DNA of 64,000 nucleotides from NCBI RefSeq assembly GCF_025457425.1, contig NZ_JAMXIA010000001.1:1612001-1676000 (forward strand), read 5' to 3'. This DNA is from Chryseobacterium foetidum. GTDB lineage: Bacteria; Bacteroidota; Bacteroidia; Flavobacteriales; Weeksellaceae. The position numbers and the translations under genes were made by a program. The notes under the pieces are model-generated. The model did not search any database. It was not told the origin of the DNA and saw only the letters and a list, made by a program, of their open reading frames with translations. Below are positions 25,160 through 34,416 of this stretch, piece by piece. Positions within the stretch are counted from its first letter, which is position 1. Every line of letters starts with the position of its first letter.

Positions 25160-26638
25160 TTATTTTCTTTTTTTAGCCGGAGCTTTTTTCTTAGCCGGAG
25201 CTTTTTTAGCAGGAGCAACTACATCTTCGTAGTCTTTCTTCTTGATAGAGTTCCACTCATTCATATCTGAAACCGCTCTTACTTTTACAACTCTGTCTTT
25301 TTGTCTCTCAGCATCAGAAGCTTTCTCAGAAACTGTTGCTTTAGATTCACCAACACCTATAGATTTAAGGGCGTCAGCATCTACACCTCTTGCATCTAAA
25401 GCAGCAACTACAGAAGCAGCTCTTTCTCTAGATAATTTCAAGTTGTAAGCCTCAGATCCTTTAGCATCAGTTCTACCTTCTAATAAGAAGTGAGCACCTG
25501 TTGCACCTTTGATGATAGTTGCAGCTCTGTCTAATGCAGGAGCAGACTCAGCTTTAATTGTAGCTTTGTTGAAGTCGAAGTAAACATTGTTAAATTCTTT
25601 TTCAACTTCTATACCTACTACCTCAGCTGGTTTAGGACATCCGTTGTATTCAGGAAGACCTGGAACTGTAGGACAAGCATCATCTTTATCTAAGATACCG
25701 TCATTATCCTGATCTGGCCAAGGACAACCGTTGTTTTCAACCGGACCTGGTACTGAAGGACAAGCATCATCTTTGTCGATTACACCGTCACCATCTGTAT
25801 CTGGCCATGGACATCCACCGTTTTCAACCGGACCAGGTACATCTGGACACTGATCGTCTTTATCTGGAACGCCGTCACCGTCTGTATCAGGACATCCCTG
25901 GAATTCTGGTAAACCTGGTGTATCAGGACATAAATCGTCTTTATCTAAGATACCATCCTTATCTCTGTCTCTGTTTCCGAATCTGAACAATAGGGAAGCA
26001 GAAGCCTGCCAAAAGTTAGCATAATCCGGCTTGTCAATTGGAGTTCCAACATAATCTCCCTGAACACCTACACCGAAGTTTTTAGTTACCCAGAAGTTTG
26101 CACCTGCACCGGCAGATACTGTAAAGAAGTTAGCTTTACCGTTAAGGTCACCATCATTGTCATGAGTATACCCTAATCTGTCTGTTCTTGGGAATGTAAG
26201 ACCAGTGTAGTCTTGTCTTAAATAGTTAGCACCTACTCTCAAGTAAGGATCAAACCAAGATTCTTCGTCCCAAAGAAGACCTGCTGCTTTAGCCTGTAAA
26301 CCAAGACCTGTCATCAACATAAACTCTTTCCCTGTGTTGAATCTTTGATTTTCAACATTACCTACAGTAGTAGACCAATCGATAACGAAACCTTTGGTGA
26401 TGTTTCTTGCTACCATTAGCTTTGAAAGCGGTGGCGTGATCGAAAAATTGTTCATATTGAACATAGTTTTCGTTAAGTTTCTAGCCGAAAAAGTTTGGCT
26501 GAACTCTCCACGTACTGCTTTATGATTTTCACCATGAGCACCAACTCCGATTAACCACGGATTGTTGGTAGTCTGTGCGAAAACAGTAGAAGCGACAGTA
26601 AGTGCCAATACTGAAATTCCTAATTTTAGATTTTTCAT
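25160..26638 (-). CDS. OmpA family outer-membrane protein with TSP3 repeats and Lys/Ala-rich tail
   Basis: The 492-residue protein has a signal peptide (1-21), an N-terminal beta-barrel of about 200 residues, and at least five calcium-binding thrombospondin type 3 repeats (DRDKDGILDKDDLCPD, DTDGDGVPDKDDQCPD and similar, about 228-330). An OmpA peptidoglycan-binding domain follows at about 345-460 (NNVYFDFNKATIKAES, LEGRTDAKGSEAYNLKLSRERA). The last ~16 residues form a basic tail of AKKAPAKKKAPAK type. It should link the outer membrane to peptidoglycan and is probably abundant. It ends in a strong terminator and appears monocistronic. Confidence 0.93.
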   Translation of the reverse strand: MKNLKLGISVLALTVASTVFAQTTNNPWLIGVGAHGENHKAVRGEFSQTFSARNLTKTMFNMNNFSITPPLSKLMVARNITKGFVIDWSTTVGNVENQRFNTGKEFMLMTGLGLQAKAAGLLWDEESWFDPYLRVGANYLRQDYTGLTFPRTDRLGYTHDNDGDLNGKANFFTVSAGAGANFWVTKNFGVGVQGDYVGTPIDKPDYANFWQASASLLFRFGNRDRDKDGILDKDDLCPDTPGLPEFQGCPDTDGDGVPDKDDQCPDVPGPVENGGCPWPDTDGDGVIDKDDACPSVPGPVENNGCPWPDQDNDGILDKDDACPTVPGLPEYNGCPKPAEVVGIEVEKEFNNVYFDFNKATIKAESAPALDRAATIIKGATGAHFLLEGRTDAKGSEAYNLKLSRERAASVVAALDARGVDADALKSIGVGESKATVSEKASDAERQKDRVVKVRAVSDMNEWNSIKKKDYEDVVAPAKKAPAKKKAPAKKRK

Positions 26639-26715
26639 AGAATTAAATGATTAAATAATTGATATTGCAAAATAAATATAATTTTTCTTTATAAACAAAG
26701 TTTTCCAGATGATTT

Positions 26716-27174
26716 TTAACTTTTCTTTAATATTCTGTCGAGGTTTCGTTTGCTTTCTCTATCCTTTATTGACTCTCTTTTGTCAAACAGTTTCTTACCT
26801 CTCGCCAGTGCAATCCTCACTTTAGCTTTGCCTCTATCATTGATATACAACTTTAAAGGAACTATTGTATTCCCCGCATCTTTAAGTTTTTTCTCCAGCT
26901 TTGCCAATTCTTTTTTGTGCAACAGCAATTTCCGTTCCCTTTTTGTTTTGTGGTTATAAAACGTTCCCAGCTTATATTCATCAATCATCATATTGATGAT
27001 ATATAATTCACCATTAATAAACTGACAGAAAGACTCTGCTATCGATGCTTTGGACGAACGCAGAGATTTGATTTCAGTACCTGTAAGTACCATCCCCGCT
27101 TCCAGCTCATCAAGAATTTCATATTCAAATCTTGCTTTCCTGTTTAATATATTGACTGTCTTTTCAATTTTCAT
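26716..27174 (-). CDS. smpB: SsrA-binding protein SmpB
   Basis: The 152-residue protein matches SmpB along its length: NRKARFEYEILDELEAGMVLTGTEIKSLR, then KRERKLLLHKKELAKL, PLKLYINDRGKAKVRIALARGKKLFDKRE and the basic C-terminal tail. SmpB brings tmRNA to stalled ribosomes. The tmRNA gene itself is not in this window. It diverges from the ABC-F gene with a ~118-base shared promoter region. Confidence 0.97.
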   Translation of the reverse strand: MKIEKTVNILNRKARFEYEILDELEAGMVLTGTEIKSLRSSKASIAESFCQFINGELYIINMMIDEYKLGTFYNHKTKRERKLLLHKKELAKLEKKLKDAGNTIVPLKLYINDRGKAKVRIALARGKKLFDKRESIKDRESKRNLDRILKKS

Positions 27175-27208
27175 TCTTCAAACTTTTCAAATGAATATAC
27201 AAAATTGA

Positions 27209-28915
<1,707 letters not shown>

Positions 28916-28939
28916 TCTGAAATCATTTCAATATATAAA

Positions 28940-28972
28940 AGTCTTCAAATTCAGTTTTGAAGGCTTTTTTTA
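28940..28972 (+). terminator. Terminator of the ABC-F gene
   Basis: AAGTCTTCAAA pairs with TTTGAAGGCTT (one G-T pair) around a TTCAG-type loop and is followed by seven T. Confidence 0.85.
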
Positions 28973-29000
28973 TTTAACTTAGATTTCCAAATTATATGAA

Positions 29001-30374
29001 ATGACACAAAAATATTTTTCTCTAGTCCTCTTATTATTTTTTCTGAATGTATTTTCTCAAAACAAAGATTTGAGATATGTTTCTAAGCCTTATGTTGAAC
29101 TTCAGCATCCTGAATGGTCGAGGAATGCAACAATCTATGAAGTGAATATCAGACAATATTCAAAAGAAGGAACTTTCAAGGCTTTTGAAAAGGATTTGCC
29201 GCGAATAAAGAAGCTGGGAATCGACATTATCTGGCTTATGCCGATTCATCCGATTGGTTTAGAAAAGAGAAAAGGAAGTTTGGGAAGCTATTATTCCGTA
29301 AAAGATTTTCGGGGAGTCAATCCTGAATTTGGAAATATGCAGGATTTTAAAAGACTGGTAGACAAAATCCACTCGATGGGAATGTACATCATTATCGATT
29401 GGGTGGGAAATCACTCTGCATGGGACAATCCTTTAGCAAAACAGCATCCCGACTGGTACACCAAAACCAAAGAAGGTAATTTTCAGCCAACTCCCTGGTA
29501 CGACTGGGATGATGTGATCGACTTTGATTATGAAAATCCCCAACTTCGGGAATACATGACAGAATCTTTGAAATTCTGGGTAAAGGAAGCGAATATCGAC
29601 GGTTACCGCGCAGATACAGCAGGATTTATACCTGTGGATTTTTGGGATGAAGCCAGAAAGCAATTGGACGAAATAAAGCCTGTCTTCATGCTGGGCGAAT
29701 GGGAATCCCGCGACTTGCTGAAAAAAGCATTTGATATGGAATACTCATGGAGCTTATTTGAAAAAATGAAAGACGCCACGACCAGAAACAAAGGCATTGG
29801 CAATTTGGTTGAATATCTCGCACACGATGTTAACACATTCCCGCGAAACGCCTACAGAATGACGTTTGTAGACAATCACGACATGAATTCGTGGAACGGA
29901 ACACCGCAGAAAAATTTCGGAGCAGGCCTCGAAACATCCATGGTTTTTGCAGCGGTCATCAACGGAATGCCACTTGTATACAACGGTCAGGAAGCAGGTC
30001 TGGATCGAAGTTTAAACTTTTTTGAAAAAGACCCGATTGTCTGGAAGGAAAGTCCATATTTCGCAATGTATCAGAAATTATTTAAATTAAAGCACGAAAA
30101 CCATGCACTCTGGAACGGAAAATGGGGCGGCGAAATGATCCGTGTGGTCAATAACAAACAGGATAAAGTGATTTCCTTCTACCGCGAAAGTTCGGGCGAT
30201 GCAGTTTTGCCTATTTTTAATTTTAGCGGAGAAGAAACTCCTGTGAATATCGACACGAAGTATTACAAGGGAAAATATGTAGAATTGTTTTCCGGAAAAG
30301 TATTCATTTTAAATGACCAGACTTCCCTGAAAATGAAGCCATGGGAATATCTGGTTTTAGTTAAATCCAAATAA
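29001..30374 (+). CDS. Exported alpha-amylase family (GH13) protein
   Basis: The 457-residue protein has a signal peptide (1-20, ending VFSQ) and a GH13 barrel. Visible elements are IIDWVGNHSAW (131-141, conserved Asn-His), GYRADTAGF with the nucleophile Asp205, MLGEWES with the acid/base Glu233, and FVDNHDMNSW with Asp294. A small C-terminal beta domain follows (about 380-457). It should cleave or transfer alpha-1,4/1,6 glucans in the periplasm or at the surface. Exact specificity is not readable. No susC/susD genes are adjacent, so it is not part of a typical starch locus. It is bounded by terminators on both sides. Confidence 0.92.
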   Translation: MTQKYFSLVLLLFFLNVFSQNKDLRYVSKPYVELQHPEWSRNATIYEVNIRQYSKEGTFKAFEKDLPRIKKLGIDIIWLMPIHPIGLEKRKGSLGSYYSVKDFRGVNPEFGNMQDFKRLVDKIHSMGMYIIIDWVGNHSAWDNPLAKQHPDWYTKTKEGNFQPTPWYDWDDVIDFDYENPQLREYMTESLKFWVKEANIDGYRADTAGFIPVDFWDEARKQLDEIKPVFMLGEWESRDLLKKAFDMEYSWSLFEKMKDATTRNKGIGNLVEYLAHDVNTFPRNAYRMTFVDNHDMNSWNGTPQKNFGAGLETSMVFAAVINGMPLVYNGQEAGLDRSLNFFEKDPIVWKESPYFAMYQKLFKLKHENHALWNGKWGGEMIRVVNNKQDKVISFYRESSGDAVLPIFNFSGEETPVNIDTKYYKGKYVELFSGKVFILNDQTSLKMKPWEYLVLVKSK

Positions 30375-30404
30375 AAAACCGGTCTGCATGCAGGCCGGTT
30401 TTCG
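30375..30404. terminator. Bidirectional terminator between GH13 and M48 genes
   Basis: An almost perfect palindrome (AACCGGTCTGC with GCAGGCCGGTT) is flanked by A-runs on the left and T-runs on the right. It sits between two convergent genes only 31 bases apart. Confidence 0.92.
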
Positions 30405-30405
30405 T

Positions 30406-31221
30406 TTATTTAGTAAGTTTTGTTTTCGGTAATGAAACAGTTCCTGGATCTTTCCAAAGACCGTCTTTCTCAGCTTTTTTCTTAATTGCTTCTGCTCTTT
30501 TGTTGCTGTCGGGATGCGAATTAAACATTTTTTGAAATTTAGACTGAGCCGTTCCGCCTTCTGAAAGCAAAGCCAATTTTTTAAATGCTGTATAGGCTCC
30601 CACAACATTGTATTTATTAGACTTCATAAAATCATAAGAATAATCATCAGCCTGATTTTCCTGCTTTTTGCTGTGTGAAGCATCAAGAAAAGCGTTCGCC
30701 ATCTTTCCTACCTGACTTTCGCTTAAAGTTGCGACTGCGTTTGACGCAGAAGATGCCGCTTCCATTGCTGCTGCTTTAAGATAAGCAGATTTCATGGCAT
30801 CTTTTGTATCTTCATTTTTCACATGACCGATTTCGTGACCGATCACCGCTAACAACTCATCATCAGTCATAATATCCATCAAACCTGAAAACACTCTCAC
30901 ACTTCCGTCAGCACAGGCAAAAGCATTGACATCTGTAACTTTATACACTTTGTAATTTAAGTTTAAACCGTCCTGAGATTTATGCTTAGCGAATAGTTTG
31001 TTTAATCTCACGGTGTAAGGATCTTTCGGGCCGGCAACAGGATTGTTTTTATCCATGTAATCAACCGATTCTTTGGAAAGTCTGATTGCATCTGCATTGG
31101 AAAAAGTCAGTGCCTGAGCACCTTTGGTAACTACACCAGCCGCTTTTCCGAGATTGATTTTCTGCGCATTTACCGCAGATACCGCGCCTAAGAGTGCGAG
31201 GCATAAAGTAATTTTTTTCAT
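30406..31221 (-). CDS. M48 family metallopeptidase, exported
   Basis: With the ATG at 31221 the protein has 271 residues and a signal peptide (1-19, AVNAQ); the longer in-frame start would disrupt it. The zinc motif HEIGH is at 129-133 and the third ligand is the Glu in ENQADDYSYDF (about 197). M48 proteins include HtpX and the BepA/LoiP periplasmic proteases that act in outer-membrane protein quality control. Size and the lack of TPR repeats fit the LoiP-like type. It may be a lipoprotein-free periplasmic enzyme. It diverges from recJ by 100 bases. Confidence 0.92.
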   Translation of the reverse strand: MKKITLCLALLGAVSAVNAQKINLGKAAGVVTKGAQALTFSNADAIRLSKESVDYMDKNNPVAGPKDPYTVRLNKLFAKHKSQDGLNLNYKVYKVTDVNAFACADGSVRVFSGLMDIMTDDELLAVIGHEIGHVKNEDTKDAMKSAYLKAAAMEAASSASNAVATLSESQVGKMANAFLDASHSKKQENQADDYSYDFMKSNKYNVVGAYTAFKKLALLSEGGTAQSKFQKMFNSHPDSNKRAEAIKKKAEKDGLWKDPGTVSLPKTKLTK

Positions 31222-31321
31222 GTGGTTTATTTTTTGTCTGACCAAGATAAGCATTTTTAAAAAACCTGAACAATATTTTTTTTCGTTTCTGAAAGCTAAT
31301 ATTTTTCCCTATTTTTGTGAA

Positions 31322-33040
31322 ATGAGTCATAAATGGATTTTTAAACCCGAACCCGATGAAGAAATTGTAGACGGATTGAGCTCGTCGCTTGGTTTTGGAA
31401 CTTTTGAATCTAAAATCCTCGTTATGAGAGGAATTGACAATTATCAAAAGGCGAGAGAGTTTTTTAAGCCAAATCTGAACGACATCCACAACCCATTTTT
31501 GATGGCAGATATGCAAAAAGCGGTAGAACGCATTGCAACTGCAATTGAAAACGGTGAAAAAATAATGGTTTACGGAGATTACGACGTAGACGGAACCACG
31601 GCGGTTGCGCTGATGTACCTTTACCTCCGAAAAATCGTTCACAAAAGCTATCTCGATTACTATATTCCAGACAGAAATTCTGAAGGCTACGGAATCTCAA
31701 CCGAAGGAATCGATTTTGCCAAAGAAAACGGTTTTTCCCTGATTATCGCTTTAGACTGCGGAATCAAGGCTTTGGATATGATTGATTATGCCTCTGGCAA
31801 AAATATCGATTTTATTATCTGTGATCATCACCTTCCGGGCGACGAAATCCCGAATGCTGTAGCTGTTTTGGATCCTAAAAGAGCAGATTGCCGTTATCCT
31901 TACAAAGAACTTTCAGGATGTGGTGTTGGGTTTAAATTATGTCAGGGTTTAAATACAATTTATAAAATTCCCGAAGCAGAACTGTTTGAACTGACCGACC
32001 TTTTAGCCATTTCTATCGCTGCAGATATCGTTGCAATGAATGGTGAAAACAGAGTTTTGGCAAAACAGGGCTTAAAGGTTCTGAGAAAAACCCGAAATAT
32101 GGGCTTAAGACTTTTGATTCCCGAAGAAAAGTTATCCCATTTTGAAATTTCGAATATTGTTTTTGAAATTGCTCCGAAAATAAATGCTGCCGGCAGAATC
32201 TCACAGGGAAAGGCAGCTGTAGAATTGATGGTTTCAGACAATCTGAAGCACGCTCATCAAATCGTTTCGGATATTATGAATCTGAATGACGAAAGACGCG
32301 AACTTGATATGCACTCCACGGAATCTGCTTTGAAACAAATTGTAGAATCCCAGCAGGAAACAAAATACACGACCATTGTTTACCATCCTGAATGGAACAA
32401 GGGCGTGATCGGAATTGTAGCTTCAAGATTAATTGAGACCTATTACAAACCGACTTTGGTTTTCACAGACGGTAACAACGGCGAAATGGTAGCTTCCGCA
32501 AGGTCAGTTTCTGATTTTGATGTTCACGAAGCTTTGGATATCTGTTCGGAATATTTTCTGAAATTCGGAGGACATCACGCTGCGGCAGGACTTTCGATGG
32601 AAAAAGACCGGTTTGAAGAATTTAAAATTAAATTTGAAAAGACGGTTGCGGAAAAAATTAAGGAACACCAAAAAGAACCTTCGATCACGATAGATTCTGT
32701 AATGGAAATTGACGAGATCAACCGTGAATTTATCAACTTCCACAGAAAACTGGCTCCGTTCGGACCTCACAATATGAAACCAAATTTGGTTTTGCAAAAT
32801 CAAAAAATTGCAGGTTACGTAAAAACGATGGGGAAAGACAACAGCCACCTGAAATTTTACATCAGACAGGAATCAACTGGAAGAAATATAGAATGTGTCG
32901 GCTTTAAACTTGGTCAGTACGCTGATGATTTCAGAACTAAAAACTTCGATATAGCTTTCACGCTTGAAGAAAACCACTGGAAAGGCAATGTGACGCATTA
33001 TCTGAATATCAGGGATGTGAAGTTTCATGACAGTGAATAG
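31322..33040 (+). CDS. recJ: Single-stranded-DNA-specific exonuclease RecJ
   Basis: With the ATG at 31322 the protein has 572 residues, the usual length; an in-frame start at 31124 reads into the divergent M48 gene and is rejected. DHH-family motifs are visible: VYGDYDVDGTTA (84-95), ALDCGI, ICDHHLPG (about 156-163), and the DHHA1 region with GGHHAAAGLSM (about 418-428), followed by an OB-fold domain. RecJ degrades single-stranded DNA 5' to 3' in RecF-pathway recombination, base excision and mismatch repair. A TATTTTTG box ends only 4 bases before the ATG, so the mRNA may be nearly leaderless. Confidence 0.96.
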   Translation: MSHKWIFKPEPDEEIVDGLSSSLGFGTFESKILVMRGIDNYQKAREFFKPNLNDIHNPFLMADMQKAVERIATAIENGEKIMVYGDYDVDGTTAVALMYLYLRKIVHKSYLDYYIPDRNSEGYGISTEGIDFAKENGFSLIIALDCGIKALDMIDYASGKNIDFIICDHHLPGDEIPNAVAVLDPKRADCRYPYKELSGCGVGFKLCQGLNTIYKIPEAELFELTDLLAISIAADIVAMNGENRVLAKQGLKVLRKTRNMGLRLLIPEEKLSHFEISNIVFEIAPKINAAGRISQGKAAVELMVSDNLKHAHQIVSDIMNLNDERRELDMHSTESALKQIVESQQETKYTTIVYHPEWNKGVIGIVASRLIETYYKPTLVFTDGNNGEMVASARSVSDFDVHEALDICSEYFLKFGGHHAAAGLSMEKDRFEEFKIKFEKTVAEKIKEHQKEPSITIDSVMEIDEINREFINFHRKLAPFGPHNMKPNLVLQNQKIAGYVKTMGKDNSHLKFYIRQESTGRNIECVGFKLGQYADDFRTKNFDIAFTLEENHWKGNVTHYLNIRDVKFHDSE

Positions 33041-33161
33041 GTGAATTTTTCCTTCGGAAATGAATGGTGAATTCCAAAAATCACATTCAAATTAATATTT
33101 TAAAGATTGACAAACGTAGTGAATTGACTTGCGAAGTTAAATTGACAATTGACTTTTAACA

Positions 33162-33749
33162 ATGAAAAAAATCGGTCTCTTTTTCGGATCTTTTAATCCC
33201 ATTCATATTGGGCATTTGATTTTGGCAAATTATATTCTGGAAAATTCGGATATGGATGAGCTTTGGTTTGTCGTTAGTCCGCAGAATCCATTTAAAGATA
33301 AAAAATCGCTTTTAAAAGACCACAACCGTTTGGATATGGTCGAAATGGCGATAAAAAACTATCCAAAAATGCGGGCATCCAACGTGGAATTTTCTCTGCC
33401 AACGCCGAGTTACACCATTGATACTTTAACGTATTTGAAAGAAAAGCACGCCGAATACTCTTTTAGTTTAATCATGGGCGAAGACAATCTGAAAAGCCTT
33501 CACAAATGGAAAAACTACGAAAATTTAATTAAAAATCATCACATCATCGTCTATCCGAGAGTTTTTGAAGGCGACAAAAAAGATTCCGAATACCTTCAGC
33601 ACGAAAATATTTCGATGATTGAAGCTCCTGTTATTGAATTGTCTGCCACAGAGATCAGAAACATGATCAAGAATGGAAAAAACGTAAGGCCGATGCTTCC
33701 GCCGGAGGTTTTTGAGTATTTGGATGGAAGTAGTTTCTATAAAAGTTAG
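33162..33749 (+). CDS. nadD: Nicotinate-nucleotide adenylyltransferase
   Basis: The 195-residue protein has the nucleotidyltransferase motif GSFNPIHIGH (9-18), the substrate loop VVSPQNPFK (about 37-45), and LSATEIRNMI (about 162-171), corresponding to the ISSTxIR motif. It makes deamido-NAD from nicotinate mononucleotide and ATP. It lies 121 bases after recJ on the same strand and is followed at once by a long heptamer repeat array. Confidence 0.95.
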   Translation: MKKIGLFFGSFNPIHIGHLILANYILENSDMDELWFVVSPQNPFKDKKSLLKDHNRLDMVEMAIKNYPKMRASNVEFSLPTPSYTIDTLTYLKEKHAEYSFSLIMGEDNLKSLHKWKNYENLIKNHHIIVYPRVFEGDKKDSEYLQHENISMIEAPVIELSATEIRNMIKNGKNVRPMLPPEVFEYLDGSSFYKS

Positions 33750-33752
33750 AAG

Positions 33753-33822
33753 TTGGAAGATGGAAGATGGAAGATGGAAGATGGAAGATGGAAGATGGAA
33801 GATGGAAGATGGAAGATGGAAG
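33753..33822. repeat. Heptanucleotide tandem array, ten units of ATGGAAG
   Basis: Nine perfect ATGGAAG units are preceded by one imperfect unit (TTGGAAG), contiguous with no spacers. The array fills most of the 102-base gap between nadD and the DUF3817 gene. It is expected to change length by slippage. Antisense reading frames across it (repeated His-Leu-Pro-Ser-Ser-Ile-Phe) are artefacts. Confidence 0.97.
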
Positions 33823-33851
33823 ATATGCAAAATTAATTATTATATTTAAAA

Positions 33852-34190
33852 ATGGAATTTCTCGAACAATTCTTCTCAAAATATCCACAGGAAAAAGTGA
33901 TCAGATGGTTTAAACAAATCTGTCTGGCAGAAGCCGTTTCATGGTTTTTCCTGTTCACTGCCATGATTTGGATCCGTATGGAACCGGAAAATGTTTTGGC
34001 TATTATTTACATTAGTACCATCGGAAGTATTCACGGTTTATTTTTCACTTTGTATCTTCTGTTTTTACCTTCCATCAGAAAAATTTTTAACTGGGATGAT
34101 GAGGATTCTGTTTTTGCCCTCATCTCTGCATTTTTCCCTTTTGCCACCATTTGGATTGATAAAAAACTGGCAAGATTCGACAGGGAATAA
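33852..34190 (+). CDS. DUF3817 domain small membrane protein
   Basis: The 112-residue protein has three hydrophobic segments (about 27-45, 52-75 and 90-105). The family signature features are an N-terminal helix with LAEAVSW, a GSIHGLFFTLYL stretch and a C-terminal positively charged end. DUF3817 proteins have no assigned activity. It follows nadD and the tandem repeat array and ends before a long-loop terminator. Confidence 0.75.
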   Translation: MEFLEQFFSKYPQEKVIRWFKQICLAEAVSWFFLFTAMIWIRMEPENVLAIIYISTIGSIHGLFFTLYLLFLPSIRKIFNWDDEDSVFALISAFFPFATIWIDKKLARFDRE

Positions 34191-34235
34191 ACAGATTTAT
34201 TTCAATATTTTTCATTTTTCATGTAACAAAATTGA

Positions 34236-34285
34236 AGTTGCGGTTGTCTAATCATTATAAATATTGGCAACCGCAGTTATTTTTT
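34236..34285 (+). terminator. Long-loop terminator after the DUF3817 gene
   Basis: TTGCGGTTG pairs with CAACCGCAG around a 21-base loop and is followed by a T-rich tract (GTTATTTTTT). Confidence 0.75.
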
Positions 34286-34339
34286 ACACTGGTTTACAAC
34301 ACTTTAAAACTTTAAAAACATTTAATTTACTACTTTGTA

Positions 34340-34371
34340 TTGCATAATACTAATTAATTGATATATCTTTG
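34340..34371 (+). promoter_or_regulatory. Promoter of the outer-membrane receptor gene
   Basis: TTG at 34340-34342 and TATCTTTG at 34364-34371 match the Bacteroidota -33 and -7 elements with a 21-base spacer. The start codon is 45 bases downstream. Confidence 0.65.
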
Positions 34372-34416
34372 CAATGTTAGATAATAACAAATACATACAA
34401 CCTAAACCAACCAATT

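Noticed and set aside
33753..33822. Possible CRISPR array
   Set aside because: The units are contiguous 7-mers without spacers, and no cas gene is near.
33525..33888. Antisense reading frames with repeated His-Leu-Pro-Ser-Ser-Ile-Phe units
   Set aside because: They are the heptamer DNA array read on the opposite strand; 7-base units give a heptapeptide pattern automatically, and the frames overlap nadD.
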